DNA of 33,147 nt from an uncultured Bacilli bacterium (GTDB taxonomy: Bacteria > Bacillota_I > Bacilli_A > RF39 > UBA660), in contig CAKPLX010000008.1 in NCBI GenBank assembly GCA_934167785.1, positions 1 to 33,147 on the forward strand. The letters run 5' to 3'. The stretch's first letter is position 1. The number at the start of each line of letters is the position of its first letter. The position numbers and the translations under genes were made by a program. Below, piece after piece: positions 16,787 to 25,762 of the stretch. The notes under the pieces were generated by a model, which was given only the letters and a program-made list of their open reading frames with translations, made no database searches and was not told where the DNA came from.

Positions 16787-19700
16787 TTATAAATTCAAAA
16801 TTGTTGTAAAGGTATCATTTCCTGTTTCTTGATCTTTTAGTAAGGTCTTTTTACCATTAGACATATAATAATATTTAGTAGAAATAATATAAGTATTTCC
16901 AAATTTAAATGTAAAACTGGTGTTTTCAGAATGATCAGAATCCGAAGTATCAATCATTAATCTTGGCGTCTTATCTGTATTTATAGTAAAGATATTATTT
17001 TGATAAGATCCTGTAGTCTTACTAGAACCACCTTTTAAAGAAATAGTATAAATAACTTCTACAATATTATCACTCAAATTAGCAGAACCATTATAAGTTA
17101 GCATAATATCTTTTCCTGTAGACTGTGTCGCCGTAATCGTACCTAAAGTAATCCCAGAAGCAATTGGCGTATAGATAAAATCTGTAAATGGTGTTGCACT
17201 AATCTTTTGCTCCTCAGAATAACCAACGTTATTTCGATAAACTTCATAAGATATTTCTACATAATACAAAGTATTAGATTTCAAACCTGTAAATTCAATT
17301 TTTTGATTAACACTATCAGCATCTAACGTAATAGAACAAGAATCTGCTTCTCTAATCGTAGAATAATTATCTTTATTCAAATAATATAAACATTTATCTT
17401 TCCCGCTTGAATTTGTTACAATATTCCCCTTCTCATCTTTCAAATTTACATGATATTTTCCATACTTTATTACTTTATGAATGTCTGTAACTTTTGGAGA
17501 AAATGAAACATAATAACCATTCTTATCAGTGTATCCAGCTGATAATGTATTATTTAAACTAGCACTAACCTCTTCTAATTTTGGAATATTAATTGCTTGG
17601 CGAATACCATTTGAAGTCACATCCCCATTAGTTAAACTATCATTTTGATATAAAAGAACCTTTTCATTTTCACGATAACTTCCCTTCGTGTAAGGAATAG
17701 CATAGACTAGAAGTTTATAGTACCCATCACCAAATAAGAAATTATTCCCAGAAAAAGAATAAATATTAGCTTTATTATTAGCAGAACTTACATCTTCTTT
17801 AGAGACAGATATATAACAACCATTGACATAACCATTCGTACTAGTTCCTGTTTTATTCACATCACAACTAGTAGCAGCACTACCATCAAAATTTACTATC
17901 TTAAAATTAGAAACTTCTGTTTCCTCACCAGTTATAGGATCAGTTACTTTAGAAGTTGTACCATCTGGTTCATATAATTCAAATCTTAACTTATAATTAT
18001 CTGCATTACGTAATCCTAATCTCCAAGTTAAATTTTTAAGAGAAGATTCTCCATTATATTTAACAGGAAGAACAGAAAATTGAATACTATTTAAAATACT
18101 AGCAGCATTTAAAGTAGATGTACTATAATCTTTAGTAATATAAGACGTTGAACTAGAACTATCATAAAGTCTAGTGTACTTGCCATCAACATAAGCATAT
18201 ACTCTAAAATAATAATTTGTTGCCGGAGTTAAATCTCTAACAGTAATATCATCAATAGTAGCATTATAACCATTTAAATCATCACCTGTGATATTAACAT
18301 TAGAAACTTCAGTAGCAATTTTATTTGAAAACTCTTGATCACTATATAACTCAACATATACCTTTTTATGTTCTGCACCATCTTTAATAAATTGCTTATT
18401 ACCATATATTCCACTAGGTTTTATACGAATCGTAACACTATTAATGGTATTTGTTCCAGAAGTAACCTTAATCGTTGGTGTAATTGTATTAAACTGATAA
18501 GTATCATGATCAGTTTTCAATTCAGCCTCTTTTAACACTCTAGCCTGAATTCCATTATATTCTTTTTTATCATCAATAAAAGTCATCCCAGTATTTCTAA
18601 AATCAATTAAAAAATTTATACCAACATTACTAGCTAAATCCTTAGTATTATAATAACTAGAACCAATTAAAGAATTATAACTATCTGTATCAATCATCTG
18701 ATTATAAATAAAAATATTATGATCATCTTTATTATAGCCTTGCTTAGGCAAATACAAACCCATATTCTCATTATCTAATTTAGAATAAGAATTTTTATTA
18801 GTACTTCCATTATAAATATTCAAATACTTTTTAGTAATACTATCTTCTAAAACTAATCCATTTCTAAATACCTGTTCAATTCCAACTAAACCACTATCAT
18901 AATAAGCATAAACAGAAATTAACATCTCATTTCCCATAAACTTACTAATATTTGCATAGTCAATAGCAATATATTTATAATCATTAGTAACTTTATTTCC
19001 ATCAGCATCAACTGCACCTGTTGGAATAGAAACAGTACTCAACTTAGATGCTAAAAAGTATCTTGTATAATCACTAGCAACACTCTTATCAATTGCTTTT
19101 ATTACAACTTTATAAGCATACGCTCTATCCGTAACATCATTTTTTTCAAATCTTAACTTAAGAACATTATCATGATCATCCACAATAGAAAAAGCATTTT
19201 TATTATCATAATTATATTCCCCATCAAAACGATAATTCATAATTGAAACATATTCTATCTTATCAGCAGTAGTTTTTCTTCCATAATATAAACTATATTC
19301 ATTTTTATCAGTAAAAGGAATGGAAACATCGTGATAATCACCATCTAATTGAAAAGCATTTTCTACACTAAGATAATCTTCACTATCTTTCATTTTATAA
19401 TAAATATTTTTATCATATAAAGCATGATCGATATCATTCATTAAAAATGAATACACCATACTACTTTTATTACTTGATTTAATATATTGCTTATAAATAG
19501 GATTTTGCCTTTCAATAGGGATGTTTTTATACAAAGAATCATTCGTATAAGTAGGATTAGAACCATCCTCAGTAGTAAACGCAATATTAAATCCAATTTT
19601 ATAGTTATACCCTCTAGTAAAATGCTTACCATCGTCAAGATCACTAGAATCTAAATATACAGTAATTTGTTTAGGCTGATATTTATTTCCCATTTCAACA

Positions 19701-22624
19701 GGAAAAGTTTTAATATCCTTCTTATTTGTTCCATTATAAATGGTAAAATTAACTGTTGCCTTTTCATAGGTAAAAGCTGAATCAACAAATGTATCACTTA
19801 AACTATTTTCAATAATTACTCCAACTACTGTATCATCATTCAAATCATCTAAATTAGACACTTTCTTAGACAATTCCTTATACTCACTATCCGTCAAACT
19901 CTCTTTTTTTATAGGAGTCACTGTAACATAATTATCTTTTGGATTTGTTGCAATTCTAGTATCCAGATAATAAGATGGTGTCAAATTAAATGTATAAACA
20001 TTATCCTCAACTTGAATTTGATTTGCACCAGTCGAGTCATACACATCATCAACAGACACAGTATAAGAACCATTTAAAGTACCCGTTGAATTATTAGTAA
20101 GTTTAATCATCTTATCCAAACTATCAATAAAACCTAACCCTCTACTTGTCGCATCATTAAACATGGCATTTTTAATAGTTATATTACTAAAAAAGTTCTC
20201 AATCTCTGCCTTACTAGTCATTTTATAAGTACCAATTAATTTATCTTTTGTATTATACCTACCACTATATAAATTAAGAGTAATAGTAGAAATTTCATCA
20301 ACAATAGTAGAATTTTGAGGAGCAACTAATTTTGCATCAAAAGTAACTACATTCGCAGGATTATCTGAACCATCTTTATTTTTTCCACTAATATTATCTC
20401 CAATAACTTCTAACTGCAACTTATCACTTTTATCTGTTTTCACATAAAACGTATCACCAATTTGAACATTAGAATGCAAAATATTGTCATCATCATAATA
20501 ATTTCCAAAAACTTTAACTGCATAAGTAGTATTAGACGACAAATCGGATAAAGTAATCTCTGTAGTTAATTTCACTGGATCAAATTGAAACACAGTATCA
20601 TTATCTGTTGTTTCTGTTTCTTTTAACTTATAGTATCTCAATGTAAAAGTATTTTTTGAATTAGAACAACTTCTTCCAGACATTGGAACTGTACAGTTAG
20701 CATCAATTAAACTAAGTGTACCAGTAACCTTATTCATCGTAGCACTTTTTAATTCAAAACTAACATTCGGCTTGCTTTTAATCAAAAAATTGCCACTATA
20801 ATCTGTTGATACTTCTCGAATCATTTCATTATCATTATATTGTGCAATGATTTTACAACGATAATTTACTCCTGTCTTTAATAAATCAATCTCATTTAAG
20901 TTAAGAATTAAGGCATCATGATCATTTTTAGTAACCGTATAAACTACTTCAGGATCTAAATTATCCAAAGTAATATCATCCGCCAAATAAATATTATAAA
21001 CATAAGAGATAATACTATTATCCGGATCCTTCACATTATCCAACTCAATATTAAATTTAACTTCCTCAGCATTTGGAGTAACCTTAATATCAGAAATTGT
21101 AGGCTTCTTTTTTAAAGTAGTATCAATCCGATCAATAGAATAAAGATTATTATAAGCAGTATTATTAATCCAAACAGTATCCACACTAACAGAATAAGAA
21201 GTATTAGATTTCAATCCCGTAAATGTTAAAGAATTATCCAAATCATCCTTAGAAATAATAAATTCACTAGTATCCCCTGCCGAAAGTTTTCCGTTATTAT
21301 CATAAATAGTAACTTTAGCTTTAGAAACATCTGTATTATCATCAAAAATAACATTATATGACAAACTATCCTCAGAAGCATAAACCTTTTCTAGAGTAAT
21401 TCCCAAATCTTTAGTACGAAAAGTTTTTTGAAAATATTGTTTTTCATTTTCTATACCAACTTCGACAATAGATAAAGCATACTCGGTATTTGGCGTCAAT
21501 GAACTATAAGACAACTTAAATGTTCCATTAGTTAAAGGAATAGATTTTGGTTCATCCTTCTGCCCAGTTGCTACATTAGTAAAATAAGCAACAACATTAC
21601 CACGAGCTAAAGAAGCATTATTTAATTGCATGGATAAATCAAGAGAAGTAGAGGTAGCATTAACATCAATCAACTCAATTTGAGGACTAGCTGTAACATT
21701 ATTAGTCCCTGATCCATTTCCATTAGCTAAACCATTTCCATTCTCTGCTCCATTCCCAGAGCCTCCAGTTCCATCACCAGAACCTCCAGTTCCATCACCA
21801 TCAACTCCATCCCCAGTAGCATCACCATCGCCACCTTCTCCACCAGAACCGCCACTTCCATCAGCGCCATTACCATCTTTTTTATTAACATCTAAATCTA
21901 TATTTTCATTTCCATTTATTGTAATTTGAGATAATAGCATTTTTGTATCGTTATCAACACTAATTTTTCCACTACCAAGATCAATAGCAATATTATCCCC
22001 AACAAAAAGATAACTTCCTTCAGCAGTAACTTGATAACTAACATCTTTATTATCAATCTTAACAATCCCATTTTCAATAAAATAAAGTTCAAAATAATCA
22101 CCACTTATACGATCGGCAGAACTTGGAACTTTGATTTGTAAATTTTTTCCAGCAACAATATATTTTTTATCACTTATTCTTCCAACGAAAGAATCAATAG
22201 AAACTTTTTTCCCATTACTAGTAACAATATATTTTCCATTATCATAAGTTATAATATTATTACTATTAACATTATAATAAGATACCATTGGCGAAGTTAA
22301 ATCACTTAAATTAACAAGAGCACCTCTTTGTAAAAAAGAAATATTACCATTATCAAAATGAACAAAACTAGCAGGATCAACACTTACTTTCTTTGATTTA
22401 GTATCATTAAAACTTATCTTATCATCAACACTTTCTTTATACTTAGTATTAGCCGAAAAATAATACTTCTGTTTTGCTTTCGTACTTGTTTCCAAAATAT
22501 AACCATTACTTGAAAAAACAGAAGAATTATCTTGATAAAGAGAAAAAGCTCCAACAATTAAAACAATTAAAGTAACTAAACTAATAAAAATAATAAACAC
22601 AAACTTATTCTTCATAAATCCCAT
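16787..22624 (-). CDS. Giant anchored FN3-rich surface protein
   Basis: This 1945-residue protein has an N-terminal TM signal-anchor (about 5-27), a membrane-proximal beta domain (about 35-245), a Gly/Asp/Ser linker (about 248-310), then ~1600 residues of tandem FN3-like beta modules. Module signatures recur: LTPNTEYALSIVEV, LKSNTSYSVSVDTV, LSSNTTYAVKVFGN, LTPATNYYFRVYAY and LKSNTLYYVEISYE. I estimate 8 to 14 modules, diverged from each other. There is no sortase motif, no C-terminal helix and few Cys. It is the first gene after a consensus promoter. The ATG at 22624 follows GGGTGA; a second ATG three codons on is possible. At tens of nanometres when extended, it could span the wall and contact other cells or host matrix. 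Coupling to the T4SS is inferred from gene order. Confidence 0.85.
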   Translation of the reverse strand: MGFMKNKFVFIIFISLVTLIVLIVGAFSLYQDNSSVFSSNGYILETSTKAKQKYYFSANTKYKESVDDKISFNDTKSKKVSVDPASFVHFDNGNISFLQRGALVNLSDLTSPMVSYYNVNSNNIITYDNGKYIVTSNGKKVSIDSFVGRISDKKYIVAGKNLQIKVPSSADRISGDYFELYFIENGIVKIDNKDVSYQVTAEGSYLFVGDNIAIDLGSGKISVDNDTKMLLSQITINGNENIDLDVNKKDGNGADGSGGSGGEGGDGDATGDGVDGDGTGGSGDGTGGSGNGAENGNGLANGNGSGTNNVTASPQIELIDVNATSTSLDLSMQLNNASLARGNVVAYFTNVATGQKDEPKSIPLTNGTFKLSYSSLTPNTEYALSIVEVGIENEKQYFQKTFRTKDLGITLEKVYASEDSLSYNVIFDDNTDVSKAKVTIYDNNGKLSAGDTSEFIISKDDLDNSLTFTGLKSNTSYSVSVDTVWINNTAYNNLYSIDRIDTTLKKKPTISDIKVTPNAEEVKFNIELDNVKDPDNSIISYVYNIYLADDITLDNLDPEVVYTVTKNDHDALILNLNEIDLLKTGVNYRCKIIAQYNDNEMIREVSTDYSGNFLIKSKPNVSFELKSATMNKVTGTLSLIDANCTVPMSGRSCSNSKNTFTLRYYKLKETETTDNDTVFQFDPVKLTTEITLSDLSSNTTYAVKVFGNYYDDDNILHSNVQIGDTFYVKTDKSDKLQLEVIGDNISGKNKDGSDNPANVVTFDAKLVAPQNSTIVDEISTITLNLYSGRYNTKDKLIGTYKMTSKAEIENFFSNITIKNAMFNDATSRGLGFIDSLDKMIKLTNNSTGTLNGSYTVSVDDVYDSTGANQIQVEDNVYTFNLTPSYYLDTRIATNPKDNYVTVTPIKKESLTDSEYKELSKKVSNLDDLNDDTVVGVIIENSLSDTFVDSAFTYEKATVNFTIYNGTNKKDIKTFPVEMGNKYQPKQITVYLDSSDLDDGKHFTRGYNYKIGFNIAFTTEDGSNPTYTNDSLYKNIPIERQNPIYKQYIKSSNKSSMVYSFLMNDIDHALYDKNIYYKMKDSEDYLSVENAFQLDGDYHDVSIPFTDKNEYSLYYGRKTTADKIEYVSIMNYRFDGEYNYDNKNAFSIVDDHDNVLKLRFEKNDVTDRAYAYKVVIKAIDKSVASDYTRYFLASKLSTVSIPTGAVDADGNKVTNDYKYIAIDYANISKFMGNEMLISVYAYYDSGLVGIEQVFRNGLVLEDSITKKYLNIYNGSTNKNSYSKLDNENMGLYLPKQGYNKDDHNIFIYNQMIDTDSYNSLIGSSYYNTKDLASNVGINFLIDFRNTGMTFIDDKKEYNGIQARVLKEAELKTDHDTYQFNTITPTIKVTSGTNTINSVTIRIKPSGIYGNKQFIKDGAEHKKVYVELYSDQEFSNKIATEVSNVNITGDDLNGYNATIDDITVRDLTPATNYYFRVYAYVDGKYTRLYDSSSSTSYITKDYSTSTLNAASILNSIQFSVLPVKYNGESSLKNLTWRLGLRNADNYKLRFELYEPDGTTSKVTDPITGEETEVSNFKIVNFDGSAATSCDVNKTGTSTNGYVNGCYISVSKEDVSSANNKANIYSFSGNNFLFGDGYYKLLVYAIPYTKGSYRENEKVLLYQNDSLTNGDVTSNGIRQAINIPKLEEVSASLNNTLSAGYTDKNGYYVSFSPKVTDIHKVIKYGKYHVNLKDEKGNIVTNSSGKDKCLYYLNKDNYSTIREADSCSITLDADSVNQKIEFTGLKSNTLYYVEISYEVYRNNVGYSEEQKISATPFTDFIYTPIASGITLGTITATQSTGKDIMLTYNGSANLSDNIVEVIYTISLKGGSSKTTGSYQNNIFTINTDKTPRLMIDTSDSDHSENTSFTFKFGNTYIISTKYYYMSNGKKTLLKDQETGNDTFTTILNL
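21700..21885. repeat. Low-complexity Gly/Asp/Ser linker-coding tract
   Basis: This codes for the linker of the giant FN3 protein. It includes a tandem 21-base unit (plus strand CCTCCAGTTCCATCACCA at about 21762 and 21783) and further degenerate copies. Expansion or contraction by slippage is possible. Confidence 0.75.
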
Positions 22625-22658
22625 TTAAGTTCACCCACTATCTTATTTTATTAAGGTA

Positions 22659-22687
22659 ATTATAACATTCCCAAACTACAATGTCAA
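22659..22687 (-). promoter_or_regulatory. Consensus sigma-A promoter of the surface/T4SS-like locus
   Basis: TTGACA (22682-22687), exactly 17 bases, then TATAAT (22659-22664) on the minus strand, with a TG one base before the -10 (extended). It lies 35 bases before the giant FN3 gene. Both hexamers are perfect, so the locus is probably strongly and constitutively transcribed unless repressed. Confidence 0.92.
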
Positions 22688-22721
22688 TTTATGAAGAAAA
22701 TTATTTCAAAAAAACTATAAT

Positions 22722-22745
22722 AAAAAACATTCTAATAAAAGAATG
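22722..22745 (-). terminator. Intrinsic terminator of the rhomboid gene
   Basis: A 6-base stem (22740-22745 with 22728-22733) around a 6-base loop is followed by six T on the minus strand (22722-22727). The stem overlaps the rhomboid stop codon. It separates that gene from the promoter at 22659-22687. Confidence 0.65.
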
Positions 22746-23883
22746 CTAAGTAAATCAAAAATACTAAATAAATCAATAATAAAATACAGCCATTTGCTTT
22801 ATCTGAAGTCTTACTCTTATCTGGAACTCCCATAGCCATTGAAGCAAAAACTCCACCAACCAATCCACCAATATGAGCAAAATTATCAATTCCTGAAAAA
22901 GTAAAACCAATAAGTAAATTCAAAAGAATAATAGGAACAATTTGACTCTTTAAAACATTTCCTAAATACACTCGATAATGATATCCAAAATAACAAATAG
23001 CACCTAAAAGACCAAAAATCGCACCACTAGCCCCTACACTAACTGAATAATTTGAAGCAAAAGCAATACTTAATAGGCTTCCACTTACTCCACTAAACAA
23101 AAAGATAAATAAGTACTTTAACTTCCCATAAAAACTCTCTACTTGCGGACCAATAATATATAAAGAATACATATTACAAACTAAATGAACTATTCCAGCA
23201 TGTAAAAAGATAGAAGTAAATAACCGATAATATTCCCCATGTTTTGTATAATAAGCAACATTTCCTCCAAACTCAATTAAAGTCTTAACCTTAGTAGAAC
23301 CATCTCCAATAACATACATTAAAACAAAAAGGAAAATACAAACTCCCATAATAAAATAAGTCGCTAAAGGCTTTTTAGGAGAAAAAATTTTTTCAACTTT
23401 TTTAGATTTCTCATAACTCTCTTTATTAATTTCATCACTAATTTTCACAAATAGATCAATTCCTTTCTCATCATGTTTTGTCTTCTCTACAATGTCAGGA
23501 AAAACTTCTAATAGTTTACCATTTTGAATCTCACTAACATTTCTGATTAAAACACTAATAACTCCATCTTCTTCAGGAAGAATAACATCCTCTCCTAGAC
23601 TAGTATAAATACTAACAACATTCATTCGAAAGGAAAAAGTCTTTTTCTTCAAATTATTCAAAATTCTTTGTAATTTAAAACGATCAAAATTTAACTGCTC
23701 TTCATTATGAATATAATGACTAACAATACGAACTAATTTATAATCACTATCCATATTTTCTAACCATATCTCATCATTCACCCCATGCAATATAACAGGA
23801 TTATAATTTTTTTCGGTAATAAAATAATGAACCAAATTCATCACTAATAAATCATTATTATTTAACTGAATCTCTTTTTGCAT
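22732..23883 (-). CDS. Rhomboid family intramembrane serine protease
   Basis: This 383-residue protein has a cytoplasmic N-terminal domain (about 1-165) of unknown family, then a rhomboid core of about six helices. Catalytic serine is in GASGAIFG (Ser286) and catalytic histidine in HIGGLVGG (His337). The HxxxxHxxxN motif of helix 2 (His228, His233, Asn237) is present, so it should be active. Rhomboids cleave single-pass membrane proteins within the bilayer. The layout with a soluble N-terminal domain resembles B. subtilis YqgP/GluP. The neighbouring locus encodes several single-pass anchored proteins that could be substrates, which is speculation. SD is AGAAGGG; its own terminator follows. 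Confidence 0.93.
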   Translation of the reverse strand: MQKEIQLNNNDLLVMNLVHYFITEKNYNPVILHGVNDEIWLENMDSDYKLVRIVSHYIHNEEQLNFDRFKLQRILNNLKKKTFSFRMNVVSIYTSLGEDVILPEEDGVISVLIRNVSEIQNGKLLEVFPDIVEKTKHDEKGIDLFVKISDEINKESYEKSKKVEKIFSPKKPLATYFIMGVCIFLFVLMYVIGDGSTKVKTLIEFGGNVAYYTKHGEYYRLFTSIFLHAGIVHLVCNMYSLYIIGPQVESFYGKLKYLFIFLFSGVSGSLLSIAFASNYSVSVGASGAIFGLLGAICYFGYHYRVYLGNVLKSQIVPIILLNLLIGFTFSGIDNFAHIGGLVGGVFASMAMGVPDKSKTSDKANGCILLLIYLVFLIYLAFFY

Positions 23884-23955
23884 CAGAAATCCCTTCTTTC
23901 TAATTTATATTATTATACTAAAAAACATACAATAAATAAAGAGGTGAAACAAAAA

Positions 23956-24411
23956 ATGAAAAAAATAACAAAAAAAGATATCATTTCTTACTTAATATGC
24001 TTACTTCCATGGTTTTTATCCAGTATTATCTTCAAAATAGATACTACTTACTATCAAAAATTAAATCTTCCATTCTTTGCTCCTAATAAAATTATTTTTC
24101 CTATCGCTTGGACTATTCTATACCTACTAATAGCCTATTCTATAACAAAAATAAAAAAAACAATGAACAGTGATTATAAAATTTACTTACTAATTAATTA
24201 TTTTTCTAATCAACTATTCACATTCTGCTTTTTTACAATTAAAAATAACTTTTTATCTCTAGTAGACACCATCATTGTCTTTCTTTCTTCTCTTTATCTT
24301 TACTCAGAAACAAAAGCATTAAATAAAGATAGTGCCAAATATTTAATCCCATATATCATTTGGAATTGCTTTGCCTTAATCTTAATTACAACCATCTACA
24401 TAATGAATTAA
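23956..24411 (+). CDS. tspO: TspO/MBR family membrane protein
   Basis: This 151-residue protein begins MKKITKKDIIS at the ATG 23956-23958, chosen because GAGGTG lies ten bases upstream; a longer frame lacks a Shine-Dalgarno. It has five predicted helices. Hallmarks are YYQKLNLPFFAPNKIIFPIA and WTILYLLIAYS, matching the conserved loop-1/helix-2 region of TspO (Trp-x-x-Leu-Tyr-x-x-x). Family proteins bind porphyrins and other hydrophobic ligands; the physiological role in bacteria is unsettled. It is divergent from the rhomboid gene and convergent with rluD, with only two bases between the stops. Some usual aromatic residues are replaced, so ligand binding may differ. Confidence 0.88.
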   Translation: MKKITKKDIISYLICLLPWFLSSIIFKIDTTYYQKLNLPFFAPNKIIFPIAWTILYLLIAYSITKIKKTMNSDYKIYLLINYFSNQLFTFCFFTIKNNFLSLVDTIIVFLSSLYLYSETKALNKDSAKYLIPYIIWNCFALILITTIYIMN

Positions 24412-24413
24412 TA

Positions 24414-25307
24414 CTATTCATTTTTGTATTTTTCCAATATCTCATAAAATCTATCTGGGGCATCAACCTCAAATTCCATATATTCTAAAGAAATTGGATG
24501 AACAAAGCCCAAAACTTTAGCATGTAACATTTGTCCAAAAGAAACATCATCTAATTTTTTCTTTCCATAAACTGGATCATTAACAACAGCATGTCCAATA
24601 TAGTCTAAATGAACACGAATTTGATGTGTTCTTCCTGTTTCTAATCGACACTCAATCAAAGTAGCATGAGAATATCTTTCAATTACCGTTAAGTGTGTAA
24701 CAGCATTTTTTGAATGAACATCTGTAACACACATTTTTTTTCGATTATTAATATCTCTTCCAATAGGAGCATCAATTGTAGCTGTATCCTCTAAAATAAC
24801 ACCATCAACTAAAGCAATATACTTTCTCGTAACCGTTTTTTCTTTAATTTGCATAGCCAATTTTTCATGGACAAGATCATTTTTAGCAACAACCAATAAC
24901 CCAGAAGTATCTTTATCAATTCGATGAACAATACCAGGTCGAACATCTCCATTAATATGACTTAATTGATTACAATGATACATAAGTGCATTTACCAAAG
25001 TTCCATGATACACTCCCGCTGCTGGATGAACAACCATTCCACTAGGCTTATTAACTACCAACAAATATTCATCTTCATAAACAATATCTAAAGGAATATC
25101 TTCTGCAACAATATCTATATCATTTTGATATCCATCTTTAACTTCAATTTTATCTCCAATCTTTAACTTATAACTATTTTTAGGCTTATTCCCATTAACC
25201 AAAATAAAACCTGCATCCAACATTTTTTGCACTAAACTTCTACTAATTCCCATCTCTTCCATTAAAAATTTATCAACACGAGATATTCTTTCAACTTCAT
25301 ACTTCAC
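24414..25307 (-). CDS. rluD: Pseudouridine synthase, RluD/RluA family
   Basis: This 297-residue protein modifies uridines in rRNA. An S4 RNA-binding domain (about 1-60, VDKFLMEEMGISRSLVQKML) is followed by the RluA-type catalytic domain, with HRIDKDTSGLLVVAKN (catalytic Asp131), VNKPSGMVVHPA, and the ETGRTHQIRVHLDYIGHAV and NDPVYG motifs. It starts with GTG (25305-25307) overlapping the lspA stop as GTGA, with a GAGAGGA site upstream, so it is translationally coupled to lspA. The lspA-rluD pairing is a standard Bacillota arrangement. Assignment to RluD rather than another RluA paralogue rests on the S4 domain and the context. Confidence 0.95.
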   Translation of the reverse strand: MKYEVERISRVDKFLMEEMGISRSLVQKMLDAGFILVNGNKPKNSYKLKIGDKIEVKDGYQNDIDIVAEDIPLDIVYEDEYLLVVNKPSGMVVHPAAGVYHGTLVNALMYHCNQLSHINGDVRPGIVHRIDKDTSGLLVVAKNDLVHEKLAMQIKEKTVTRKYIALVDGVILEDTATIDAPIGRDINNRKKMCVTDVHSKNAVTHLTVIERYSHATLIECRLETGRTHQIRVHLDYIGHAVVNDPVYGKKKLDDVSFGQMLHAKVLGFVHPISLEYMEFEVDAPDRFYEILEKYKNE

Positions 25308-25759
25308 TTAACTTTCCTCTCTTTCCAAAATTCCATTCCAAATAACAATATAACTCCACAAACAATAAATATATCAGCCACATTAAAAATAGCCATCGAA
25401 TAACCCAATAAATGAAAATCAAAAAAATCAATAACATAACCATAAAATAATCGATCAATCAAATTCCCCAATGCTCCTCCTAAAATCATACCATAAAAAA
25501 TTTCTTCCCAATAACTCTTTATTTGCCTTTGAAAAAAATAAAAAATTATCCCAATAACCAAAACAGATATAACAATAATAAATAAAATATTTCCTTGTAG
25601 CATACTAAAAGCTACTCCAGTATTTTTAACATAAGTAATGGAAAAAAAATGAGAAATAACTGAAATACTTTCATGCTCCATTAAAAAATGACTAACAAAC
25701 TGCTTTGAAATAATATCTAAAAGAAAAACTATAATACCAGTAAAGATAAATCTTTTCAT
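25304..25759 (-). CDS. lspA: Lipoprotein signal peptidase II
   Basis: This 151-residue membrane aspartyl peptidase cleaves prolipoprotein signal peptides. It has four helices. Conserved blocks are LLDIISK (Asp15), VKNTGVAFS, GNLIDRLFYGYVIDFFDF (catalytic Asp111) and FNVADIFI (catalytic Asp129). Its Shine-Dalgarno GGAGG overlaps the final codons of the upstream pseudopilin gene, so the two are cotranscribed, and it overlaps rluD by four bases. Length and residues are normal. It would process lipoproteins such as the candidate at 2450-3148. Confidence 0.97.
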   Translation of the reverse strand: MKRFIFTGIIVFLLDIISKQFVSHFLMEHESISVISHFFSITYVKNTGVAFSMLQGNILFIIVISVLVIGIIFYFFQRQIKSYWEEIFYGMILGGALGNLIDRLFYGYVIDFFDFHLLGYSMAIFNVADIFIVCGVILLFGMEFWKERKVK

Positions 25760-25762
25760 GAA

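Noticed and set aside
15780..21885. Sortase-anchored adhesin interpretation of the FN3 proteins
   Set aside because: No LPxTG-like motif, C-terminal helix or basic tail; the N-terminal helix is the only anchor.
2450..22624. Use of the Mycoplasma/Spiroplasma code (TGA as Trp)
   Set aside because: Several genes end at TGA directly followed by the next gene's start, and Trp is encoded by TGG throughout.
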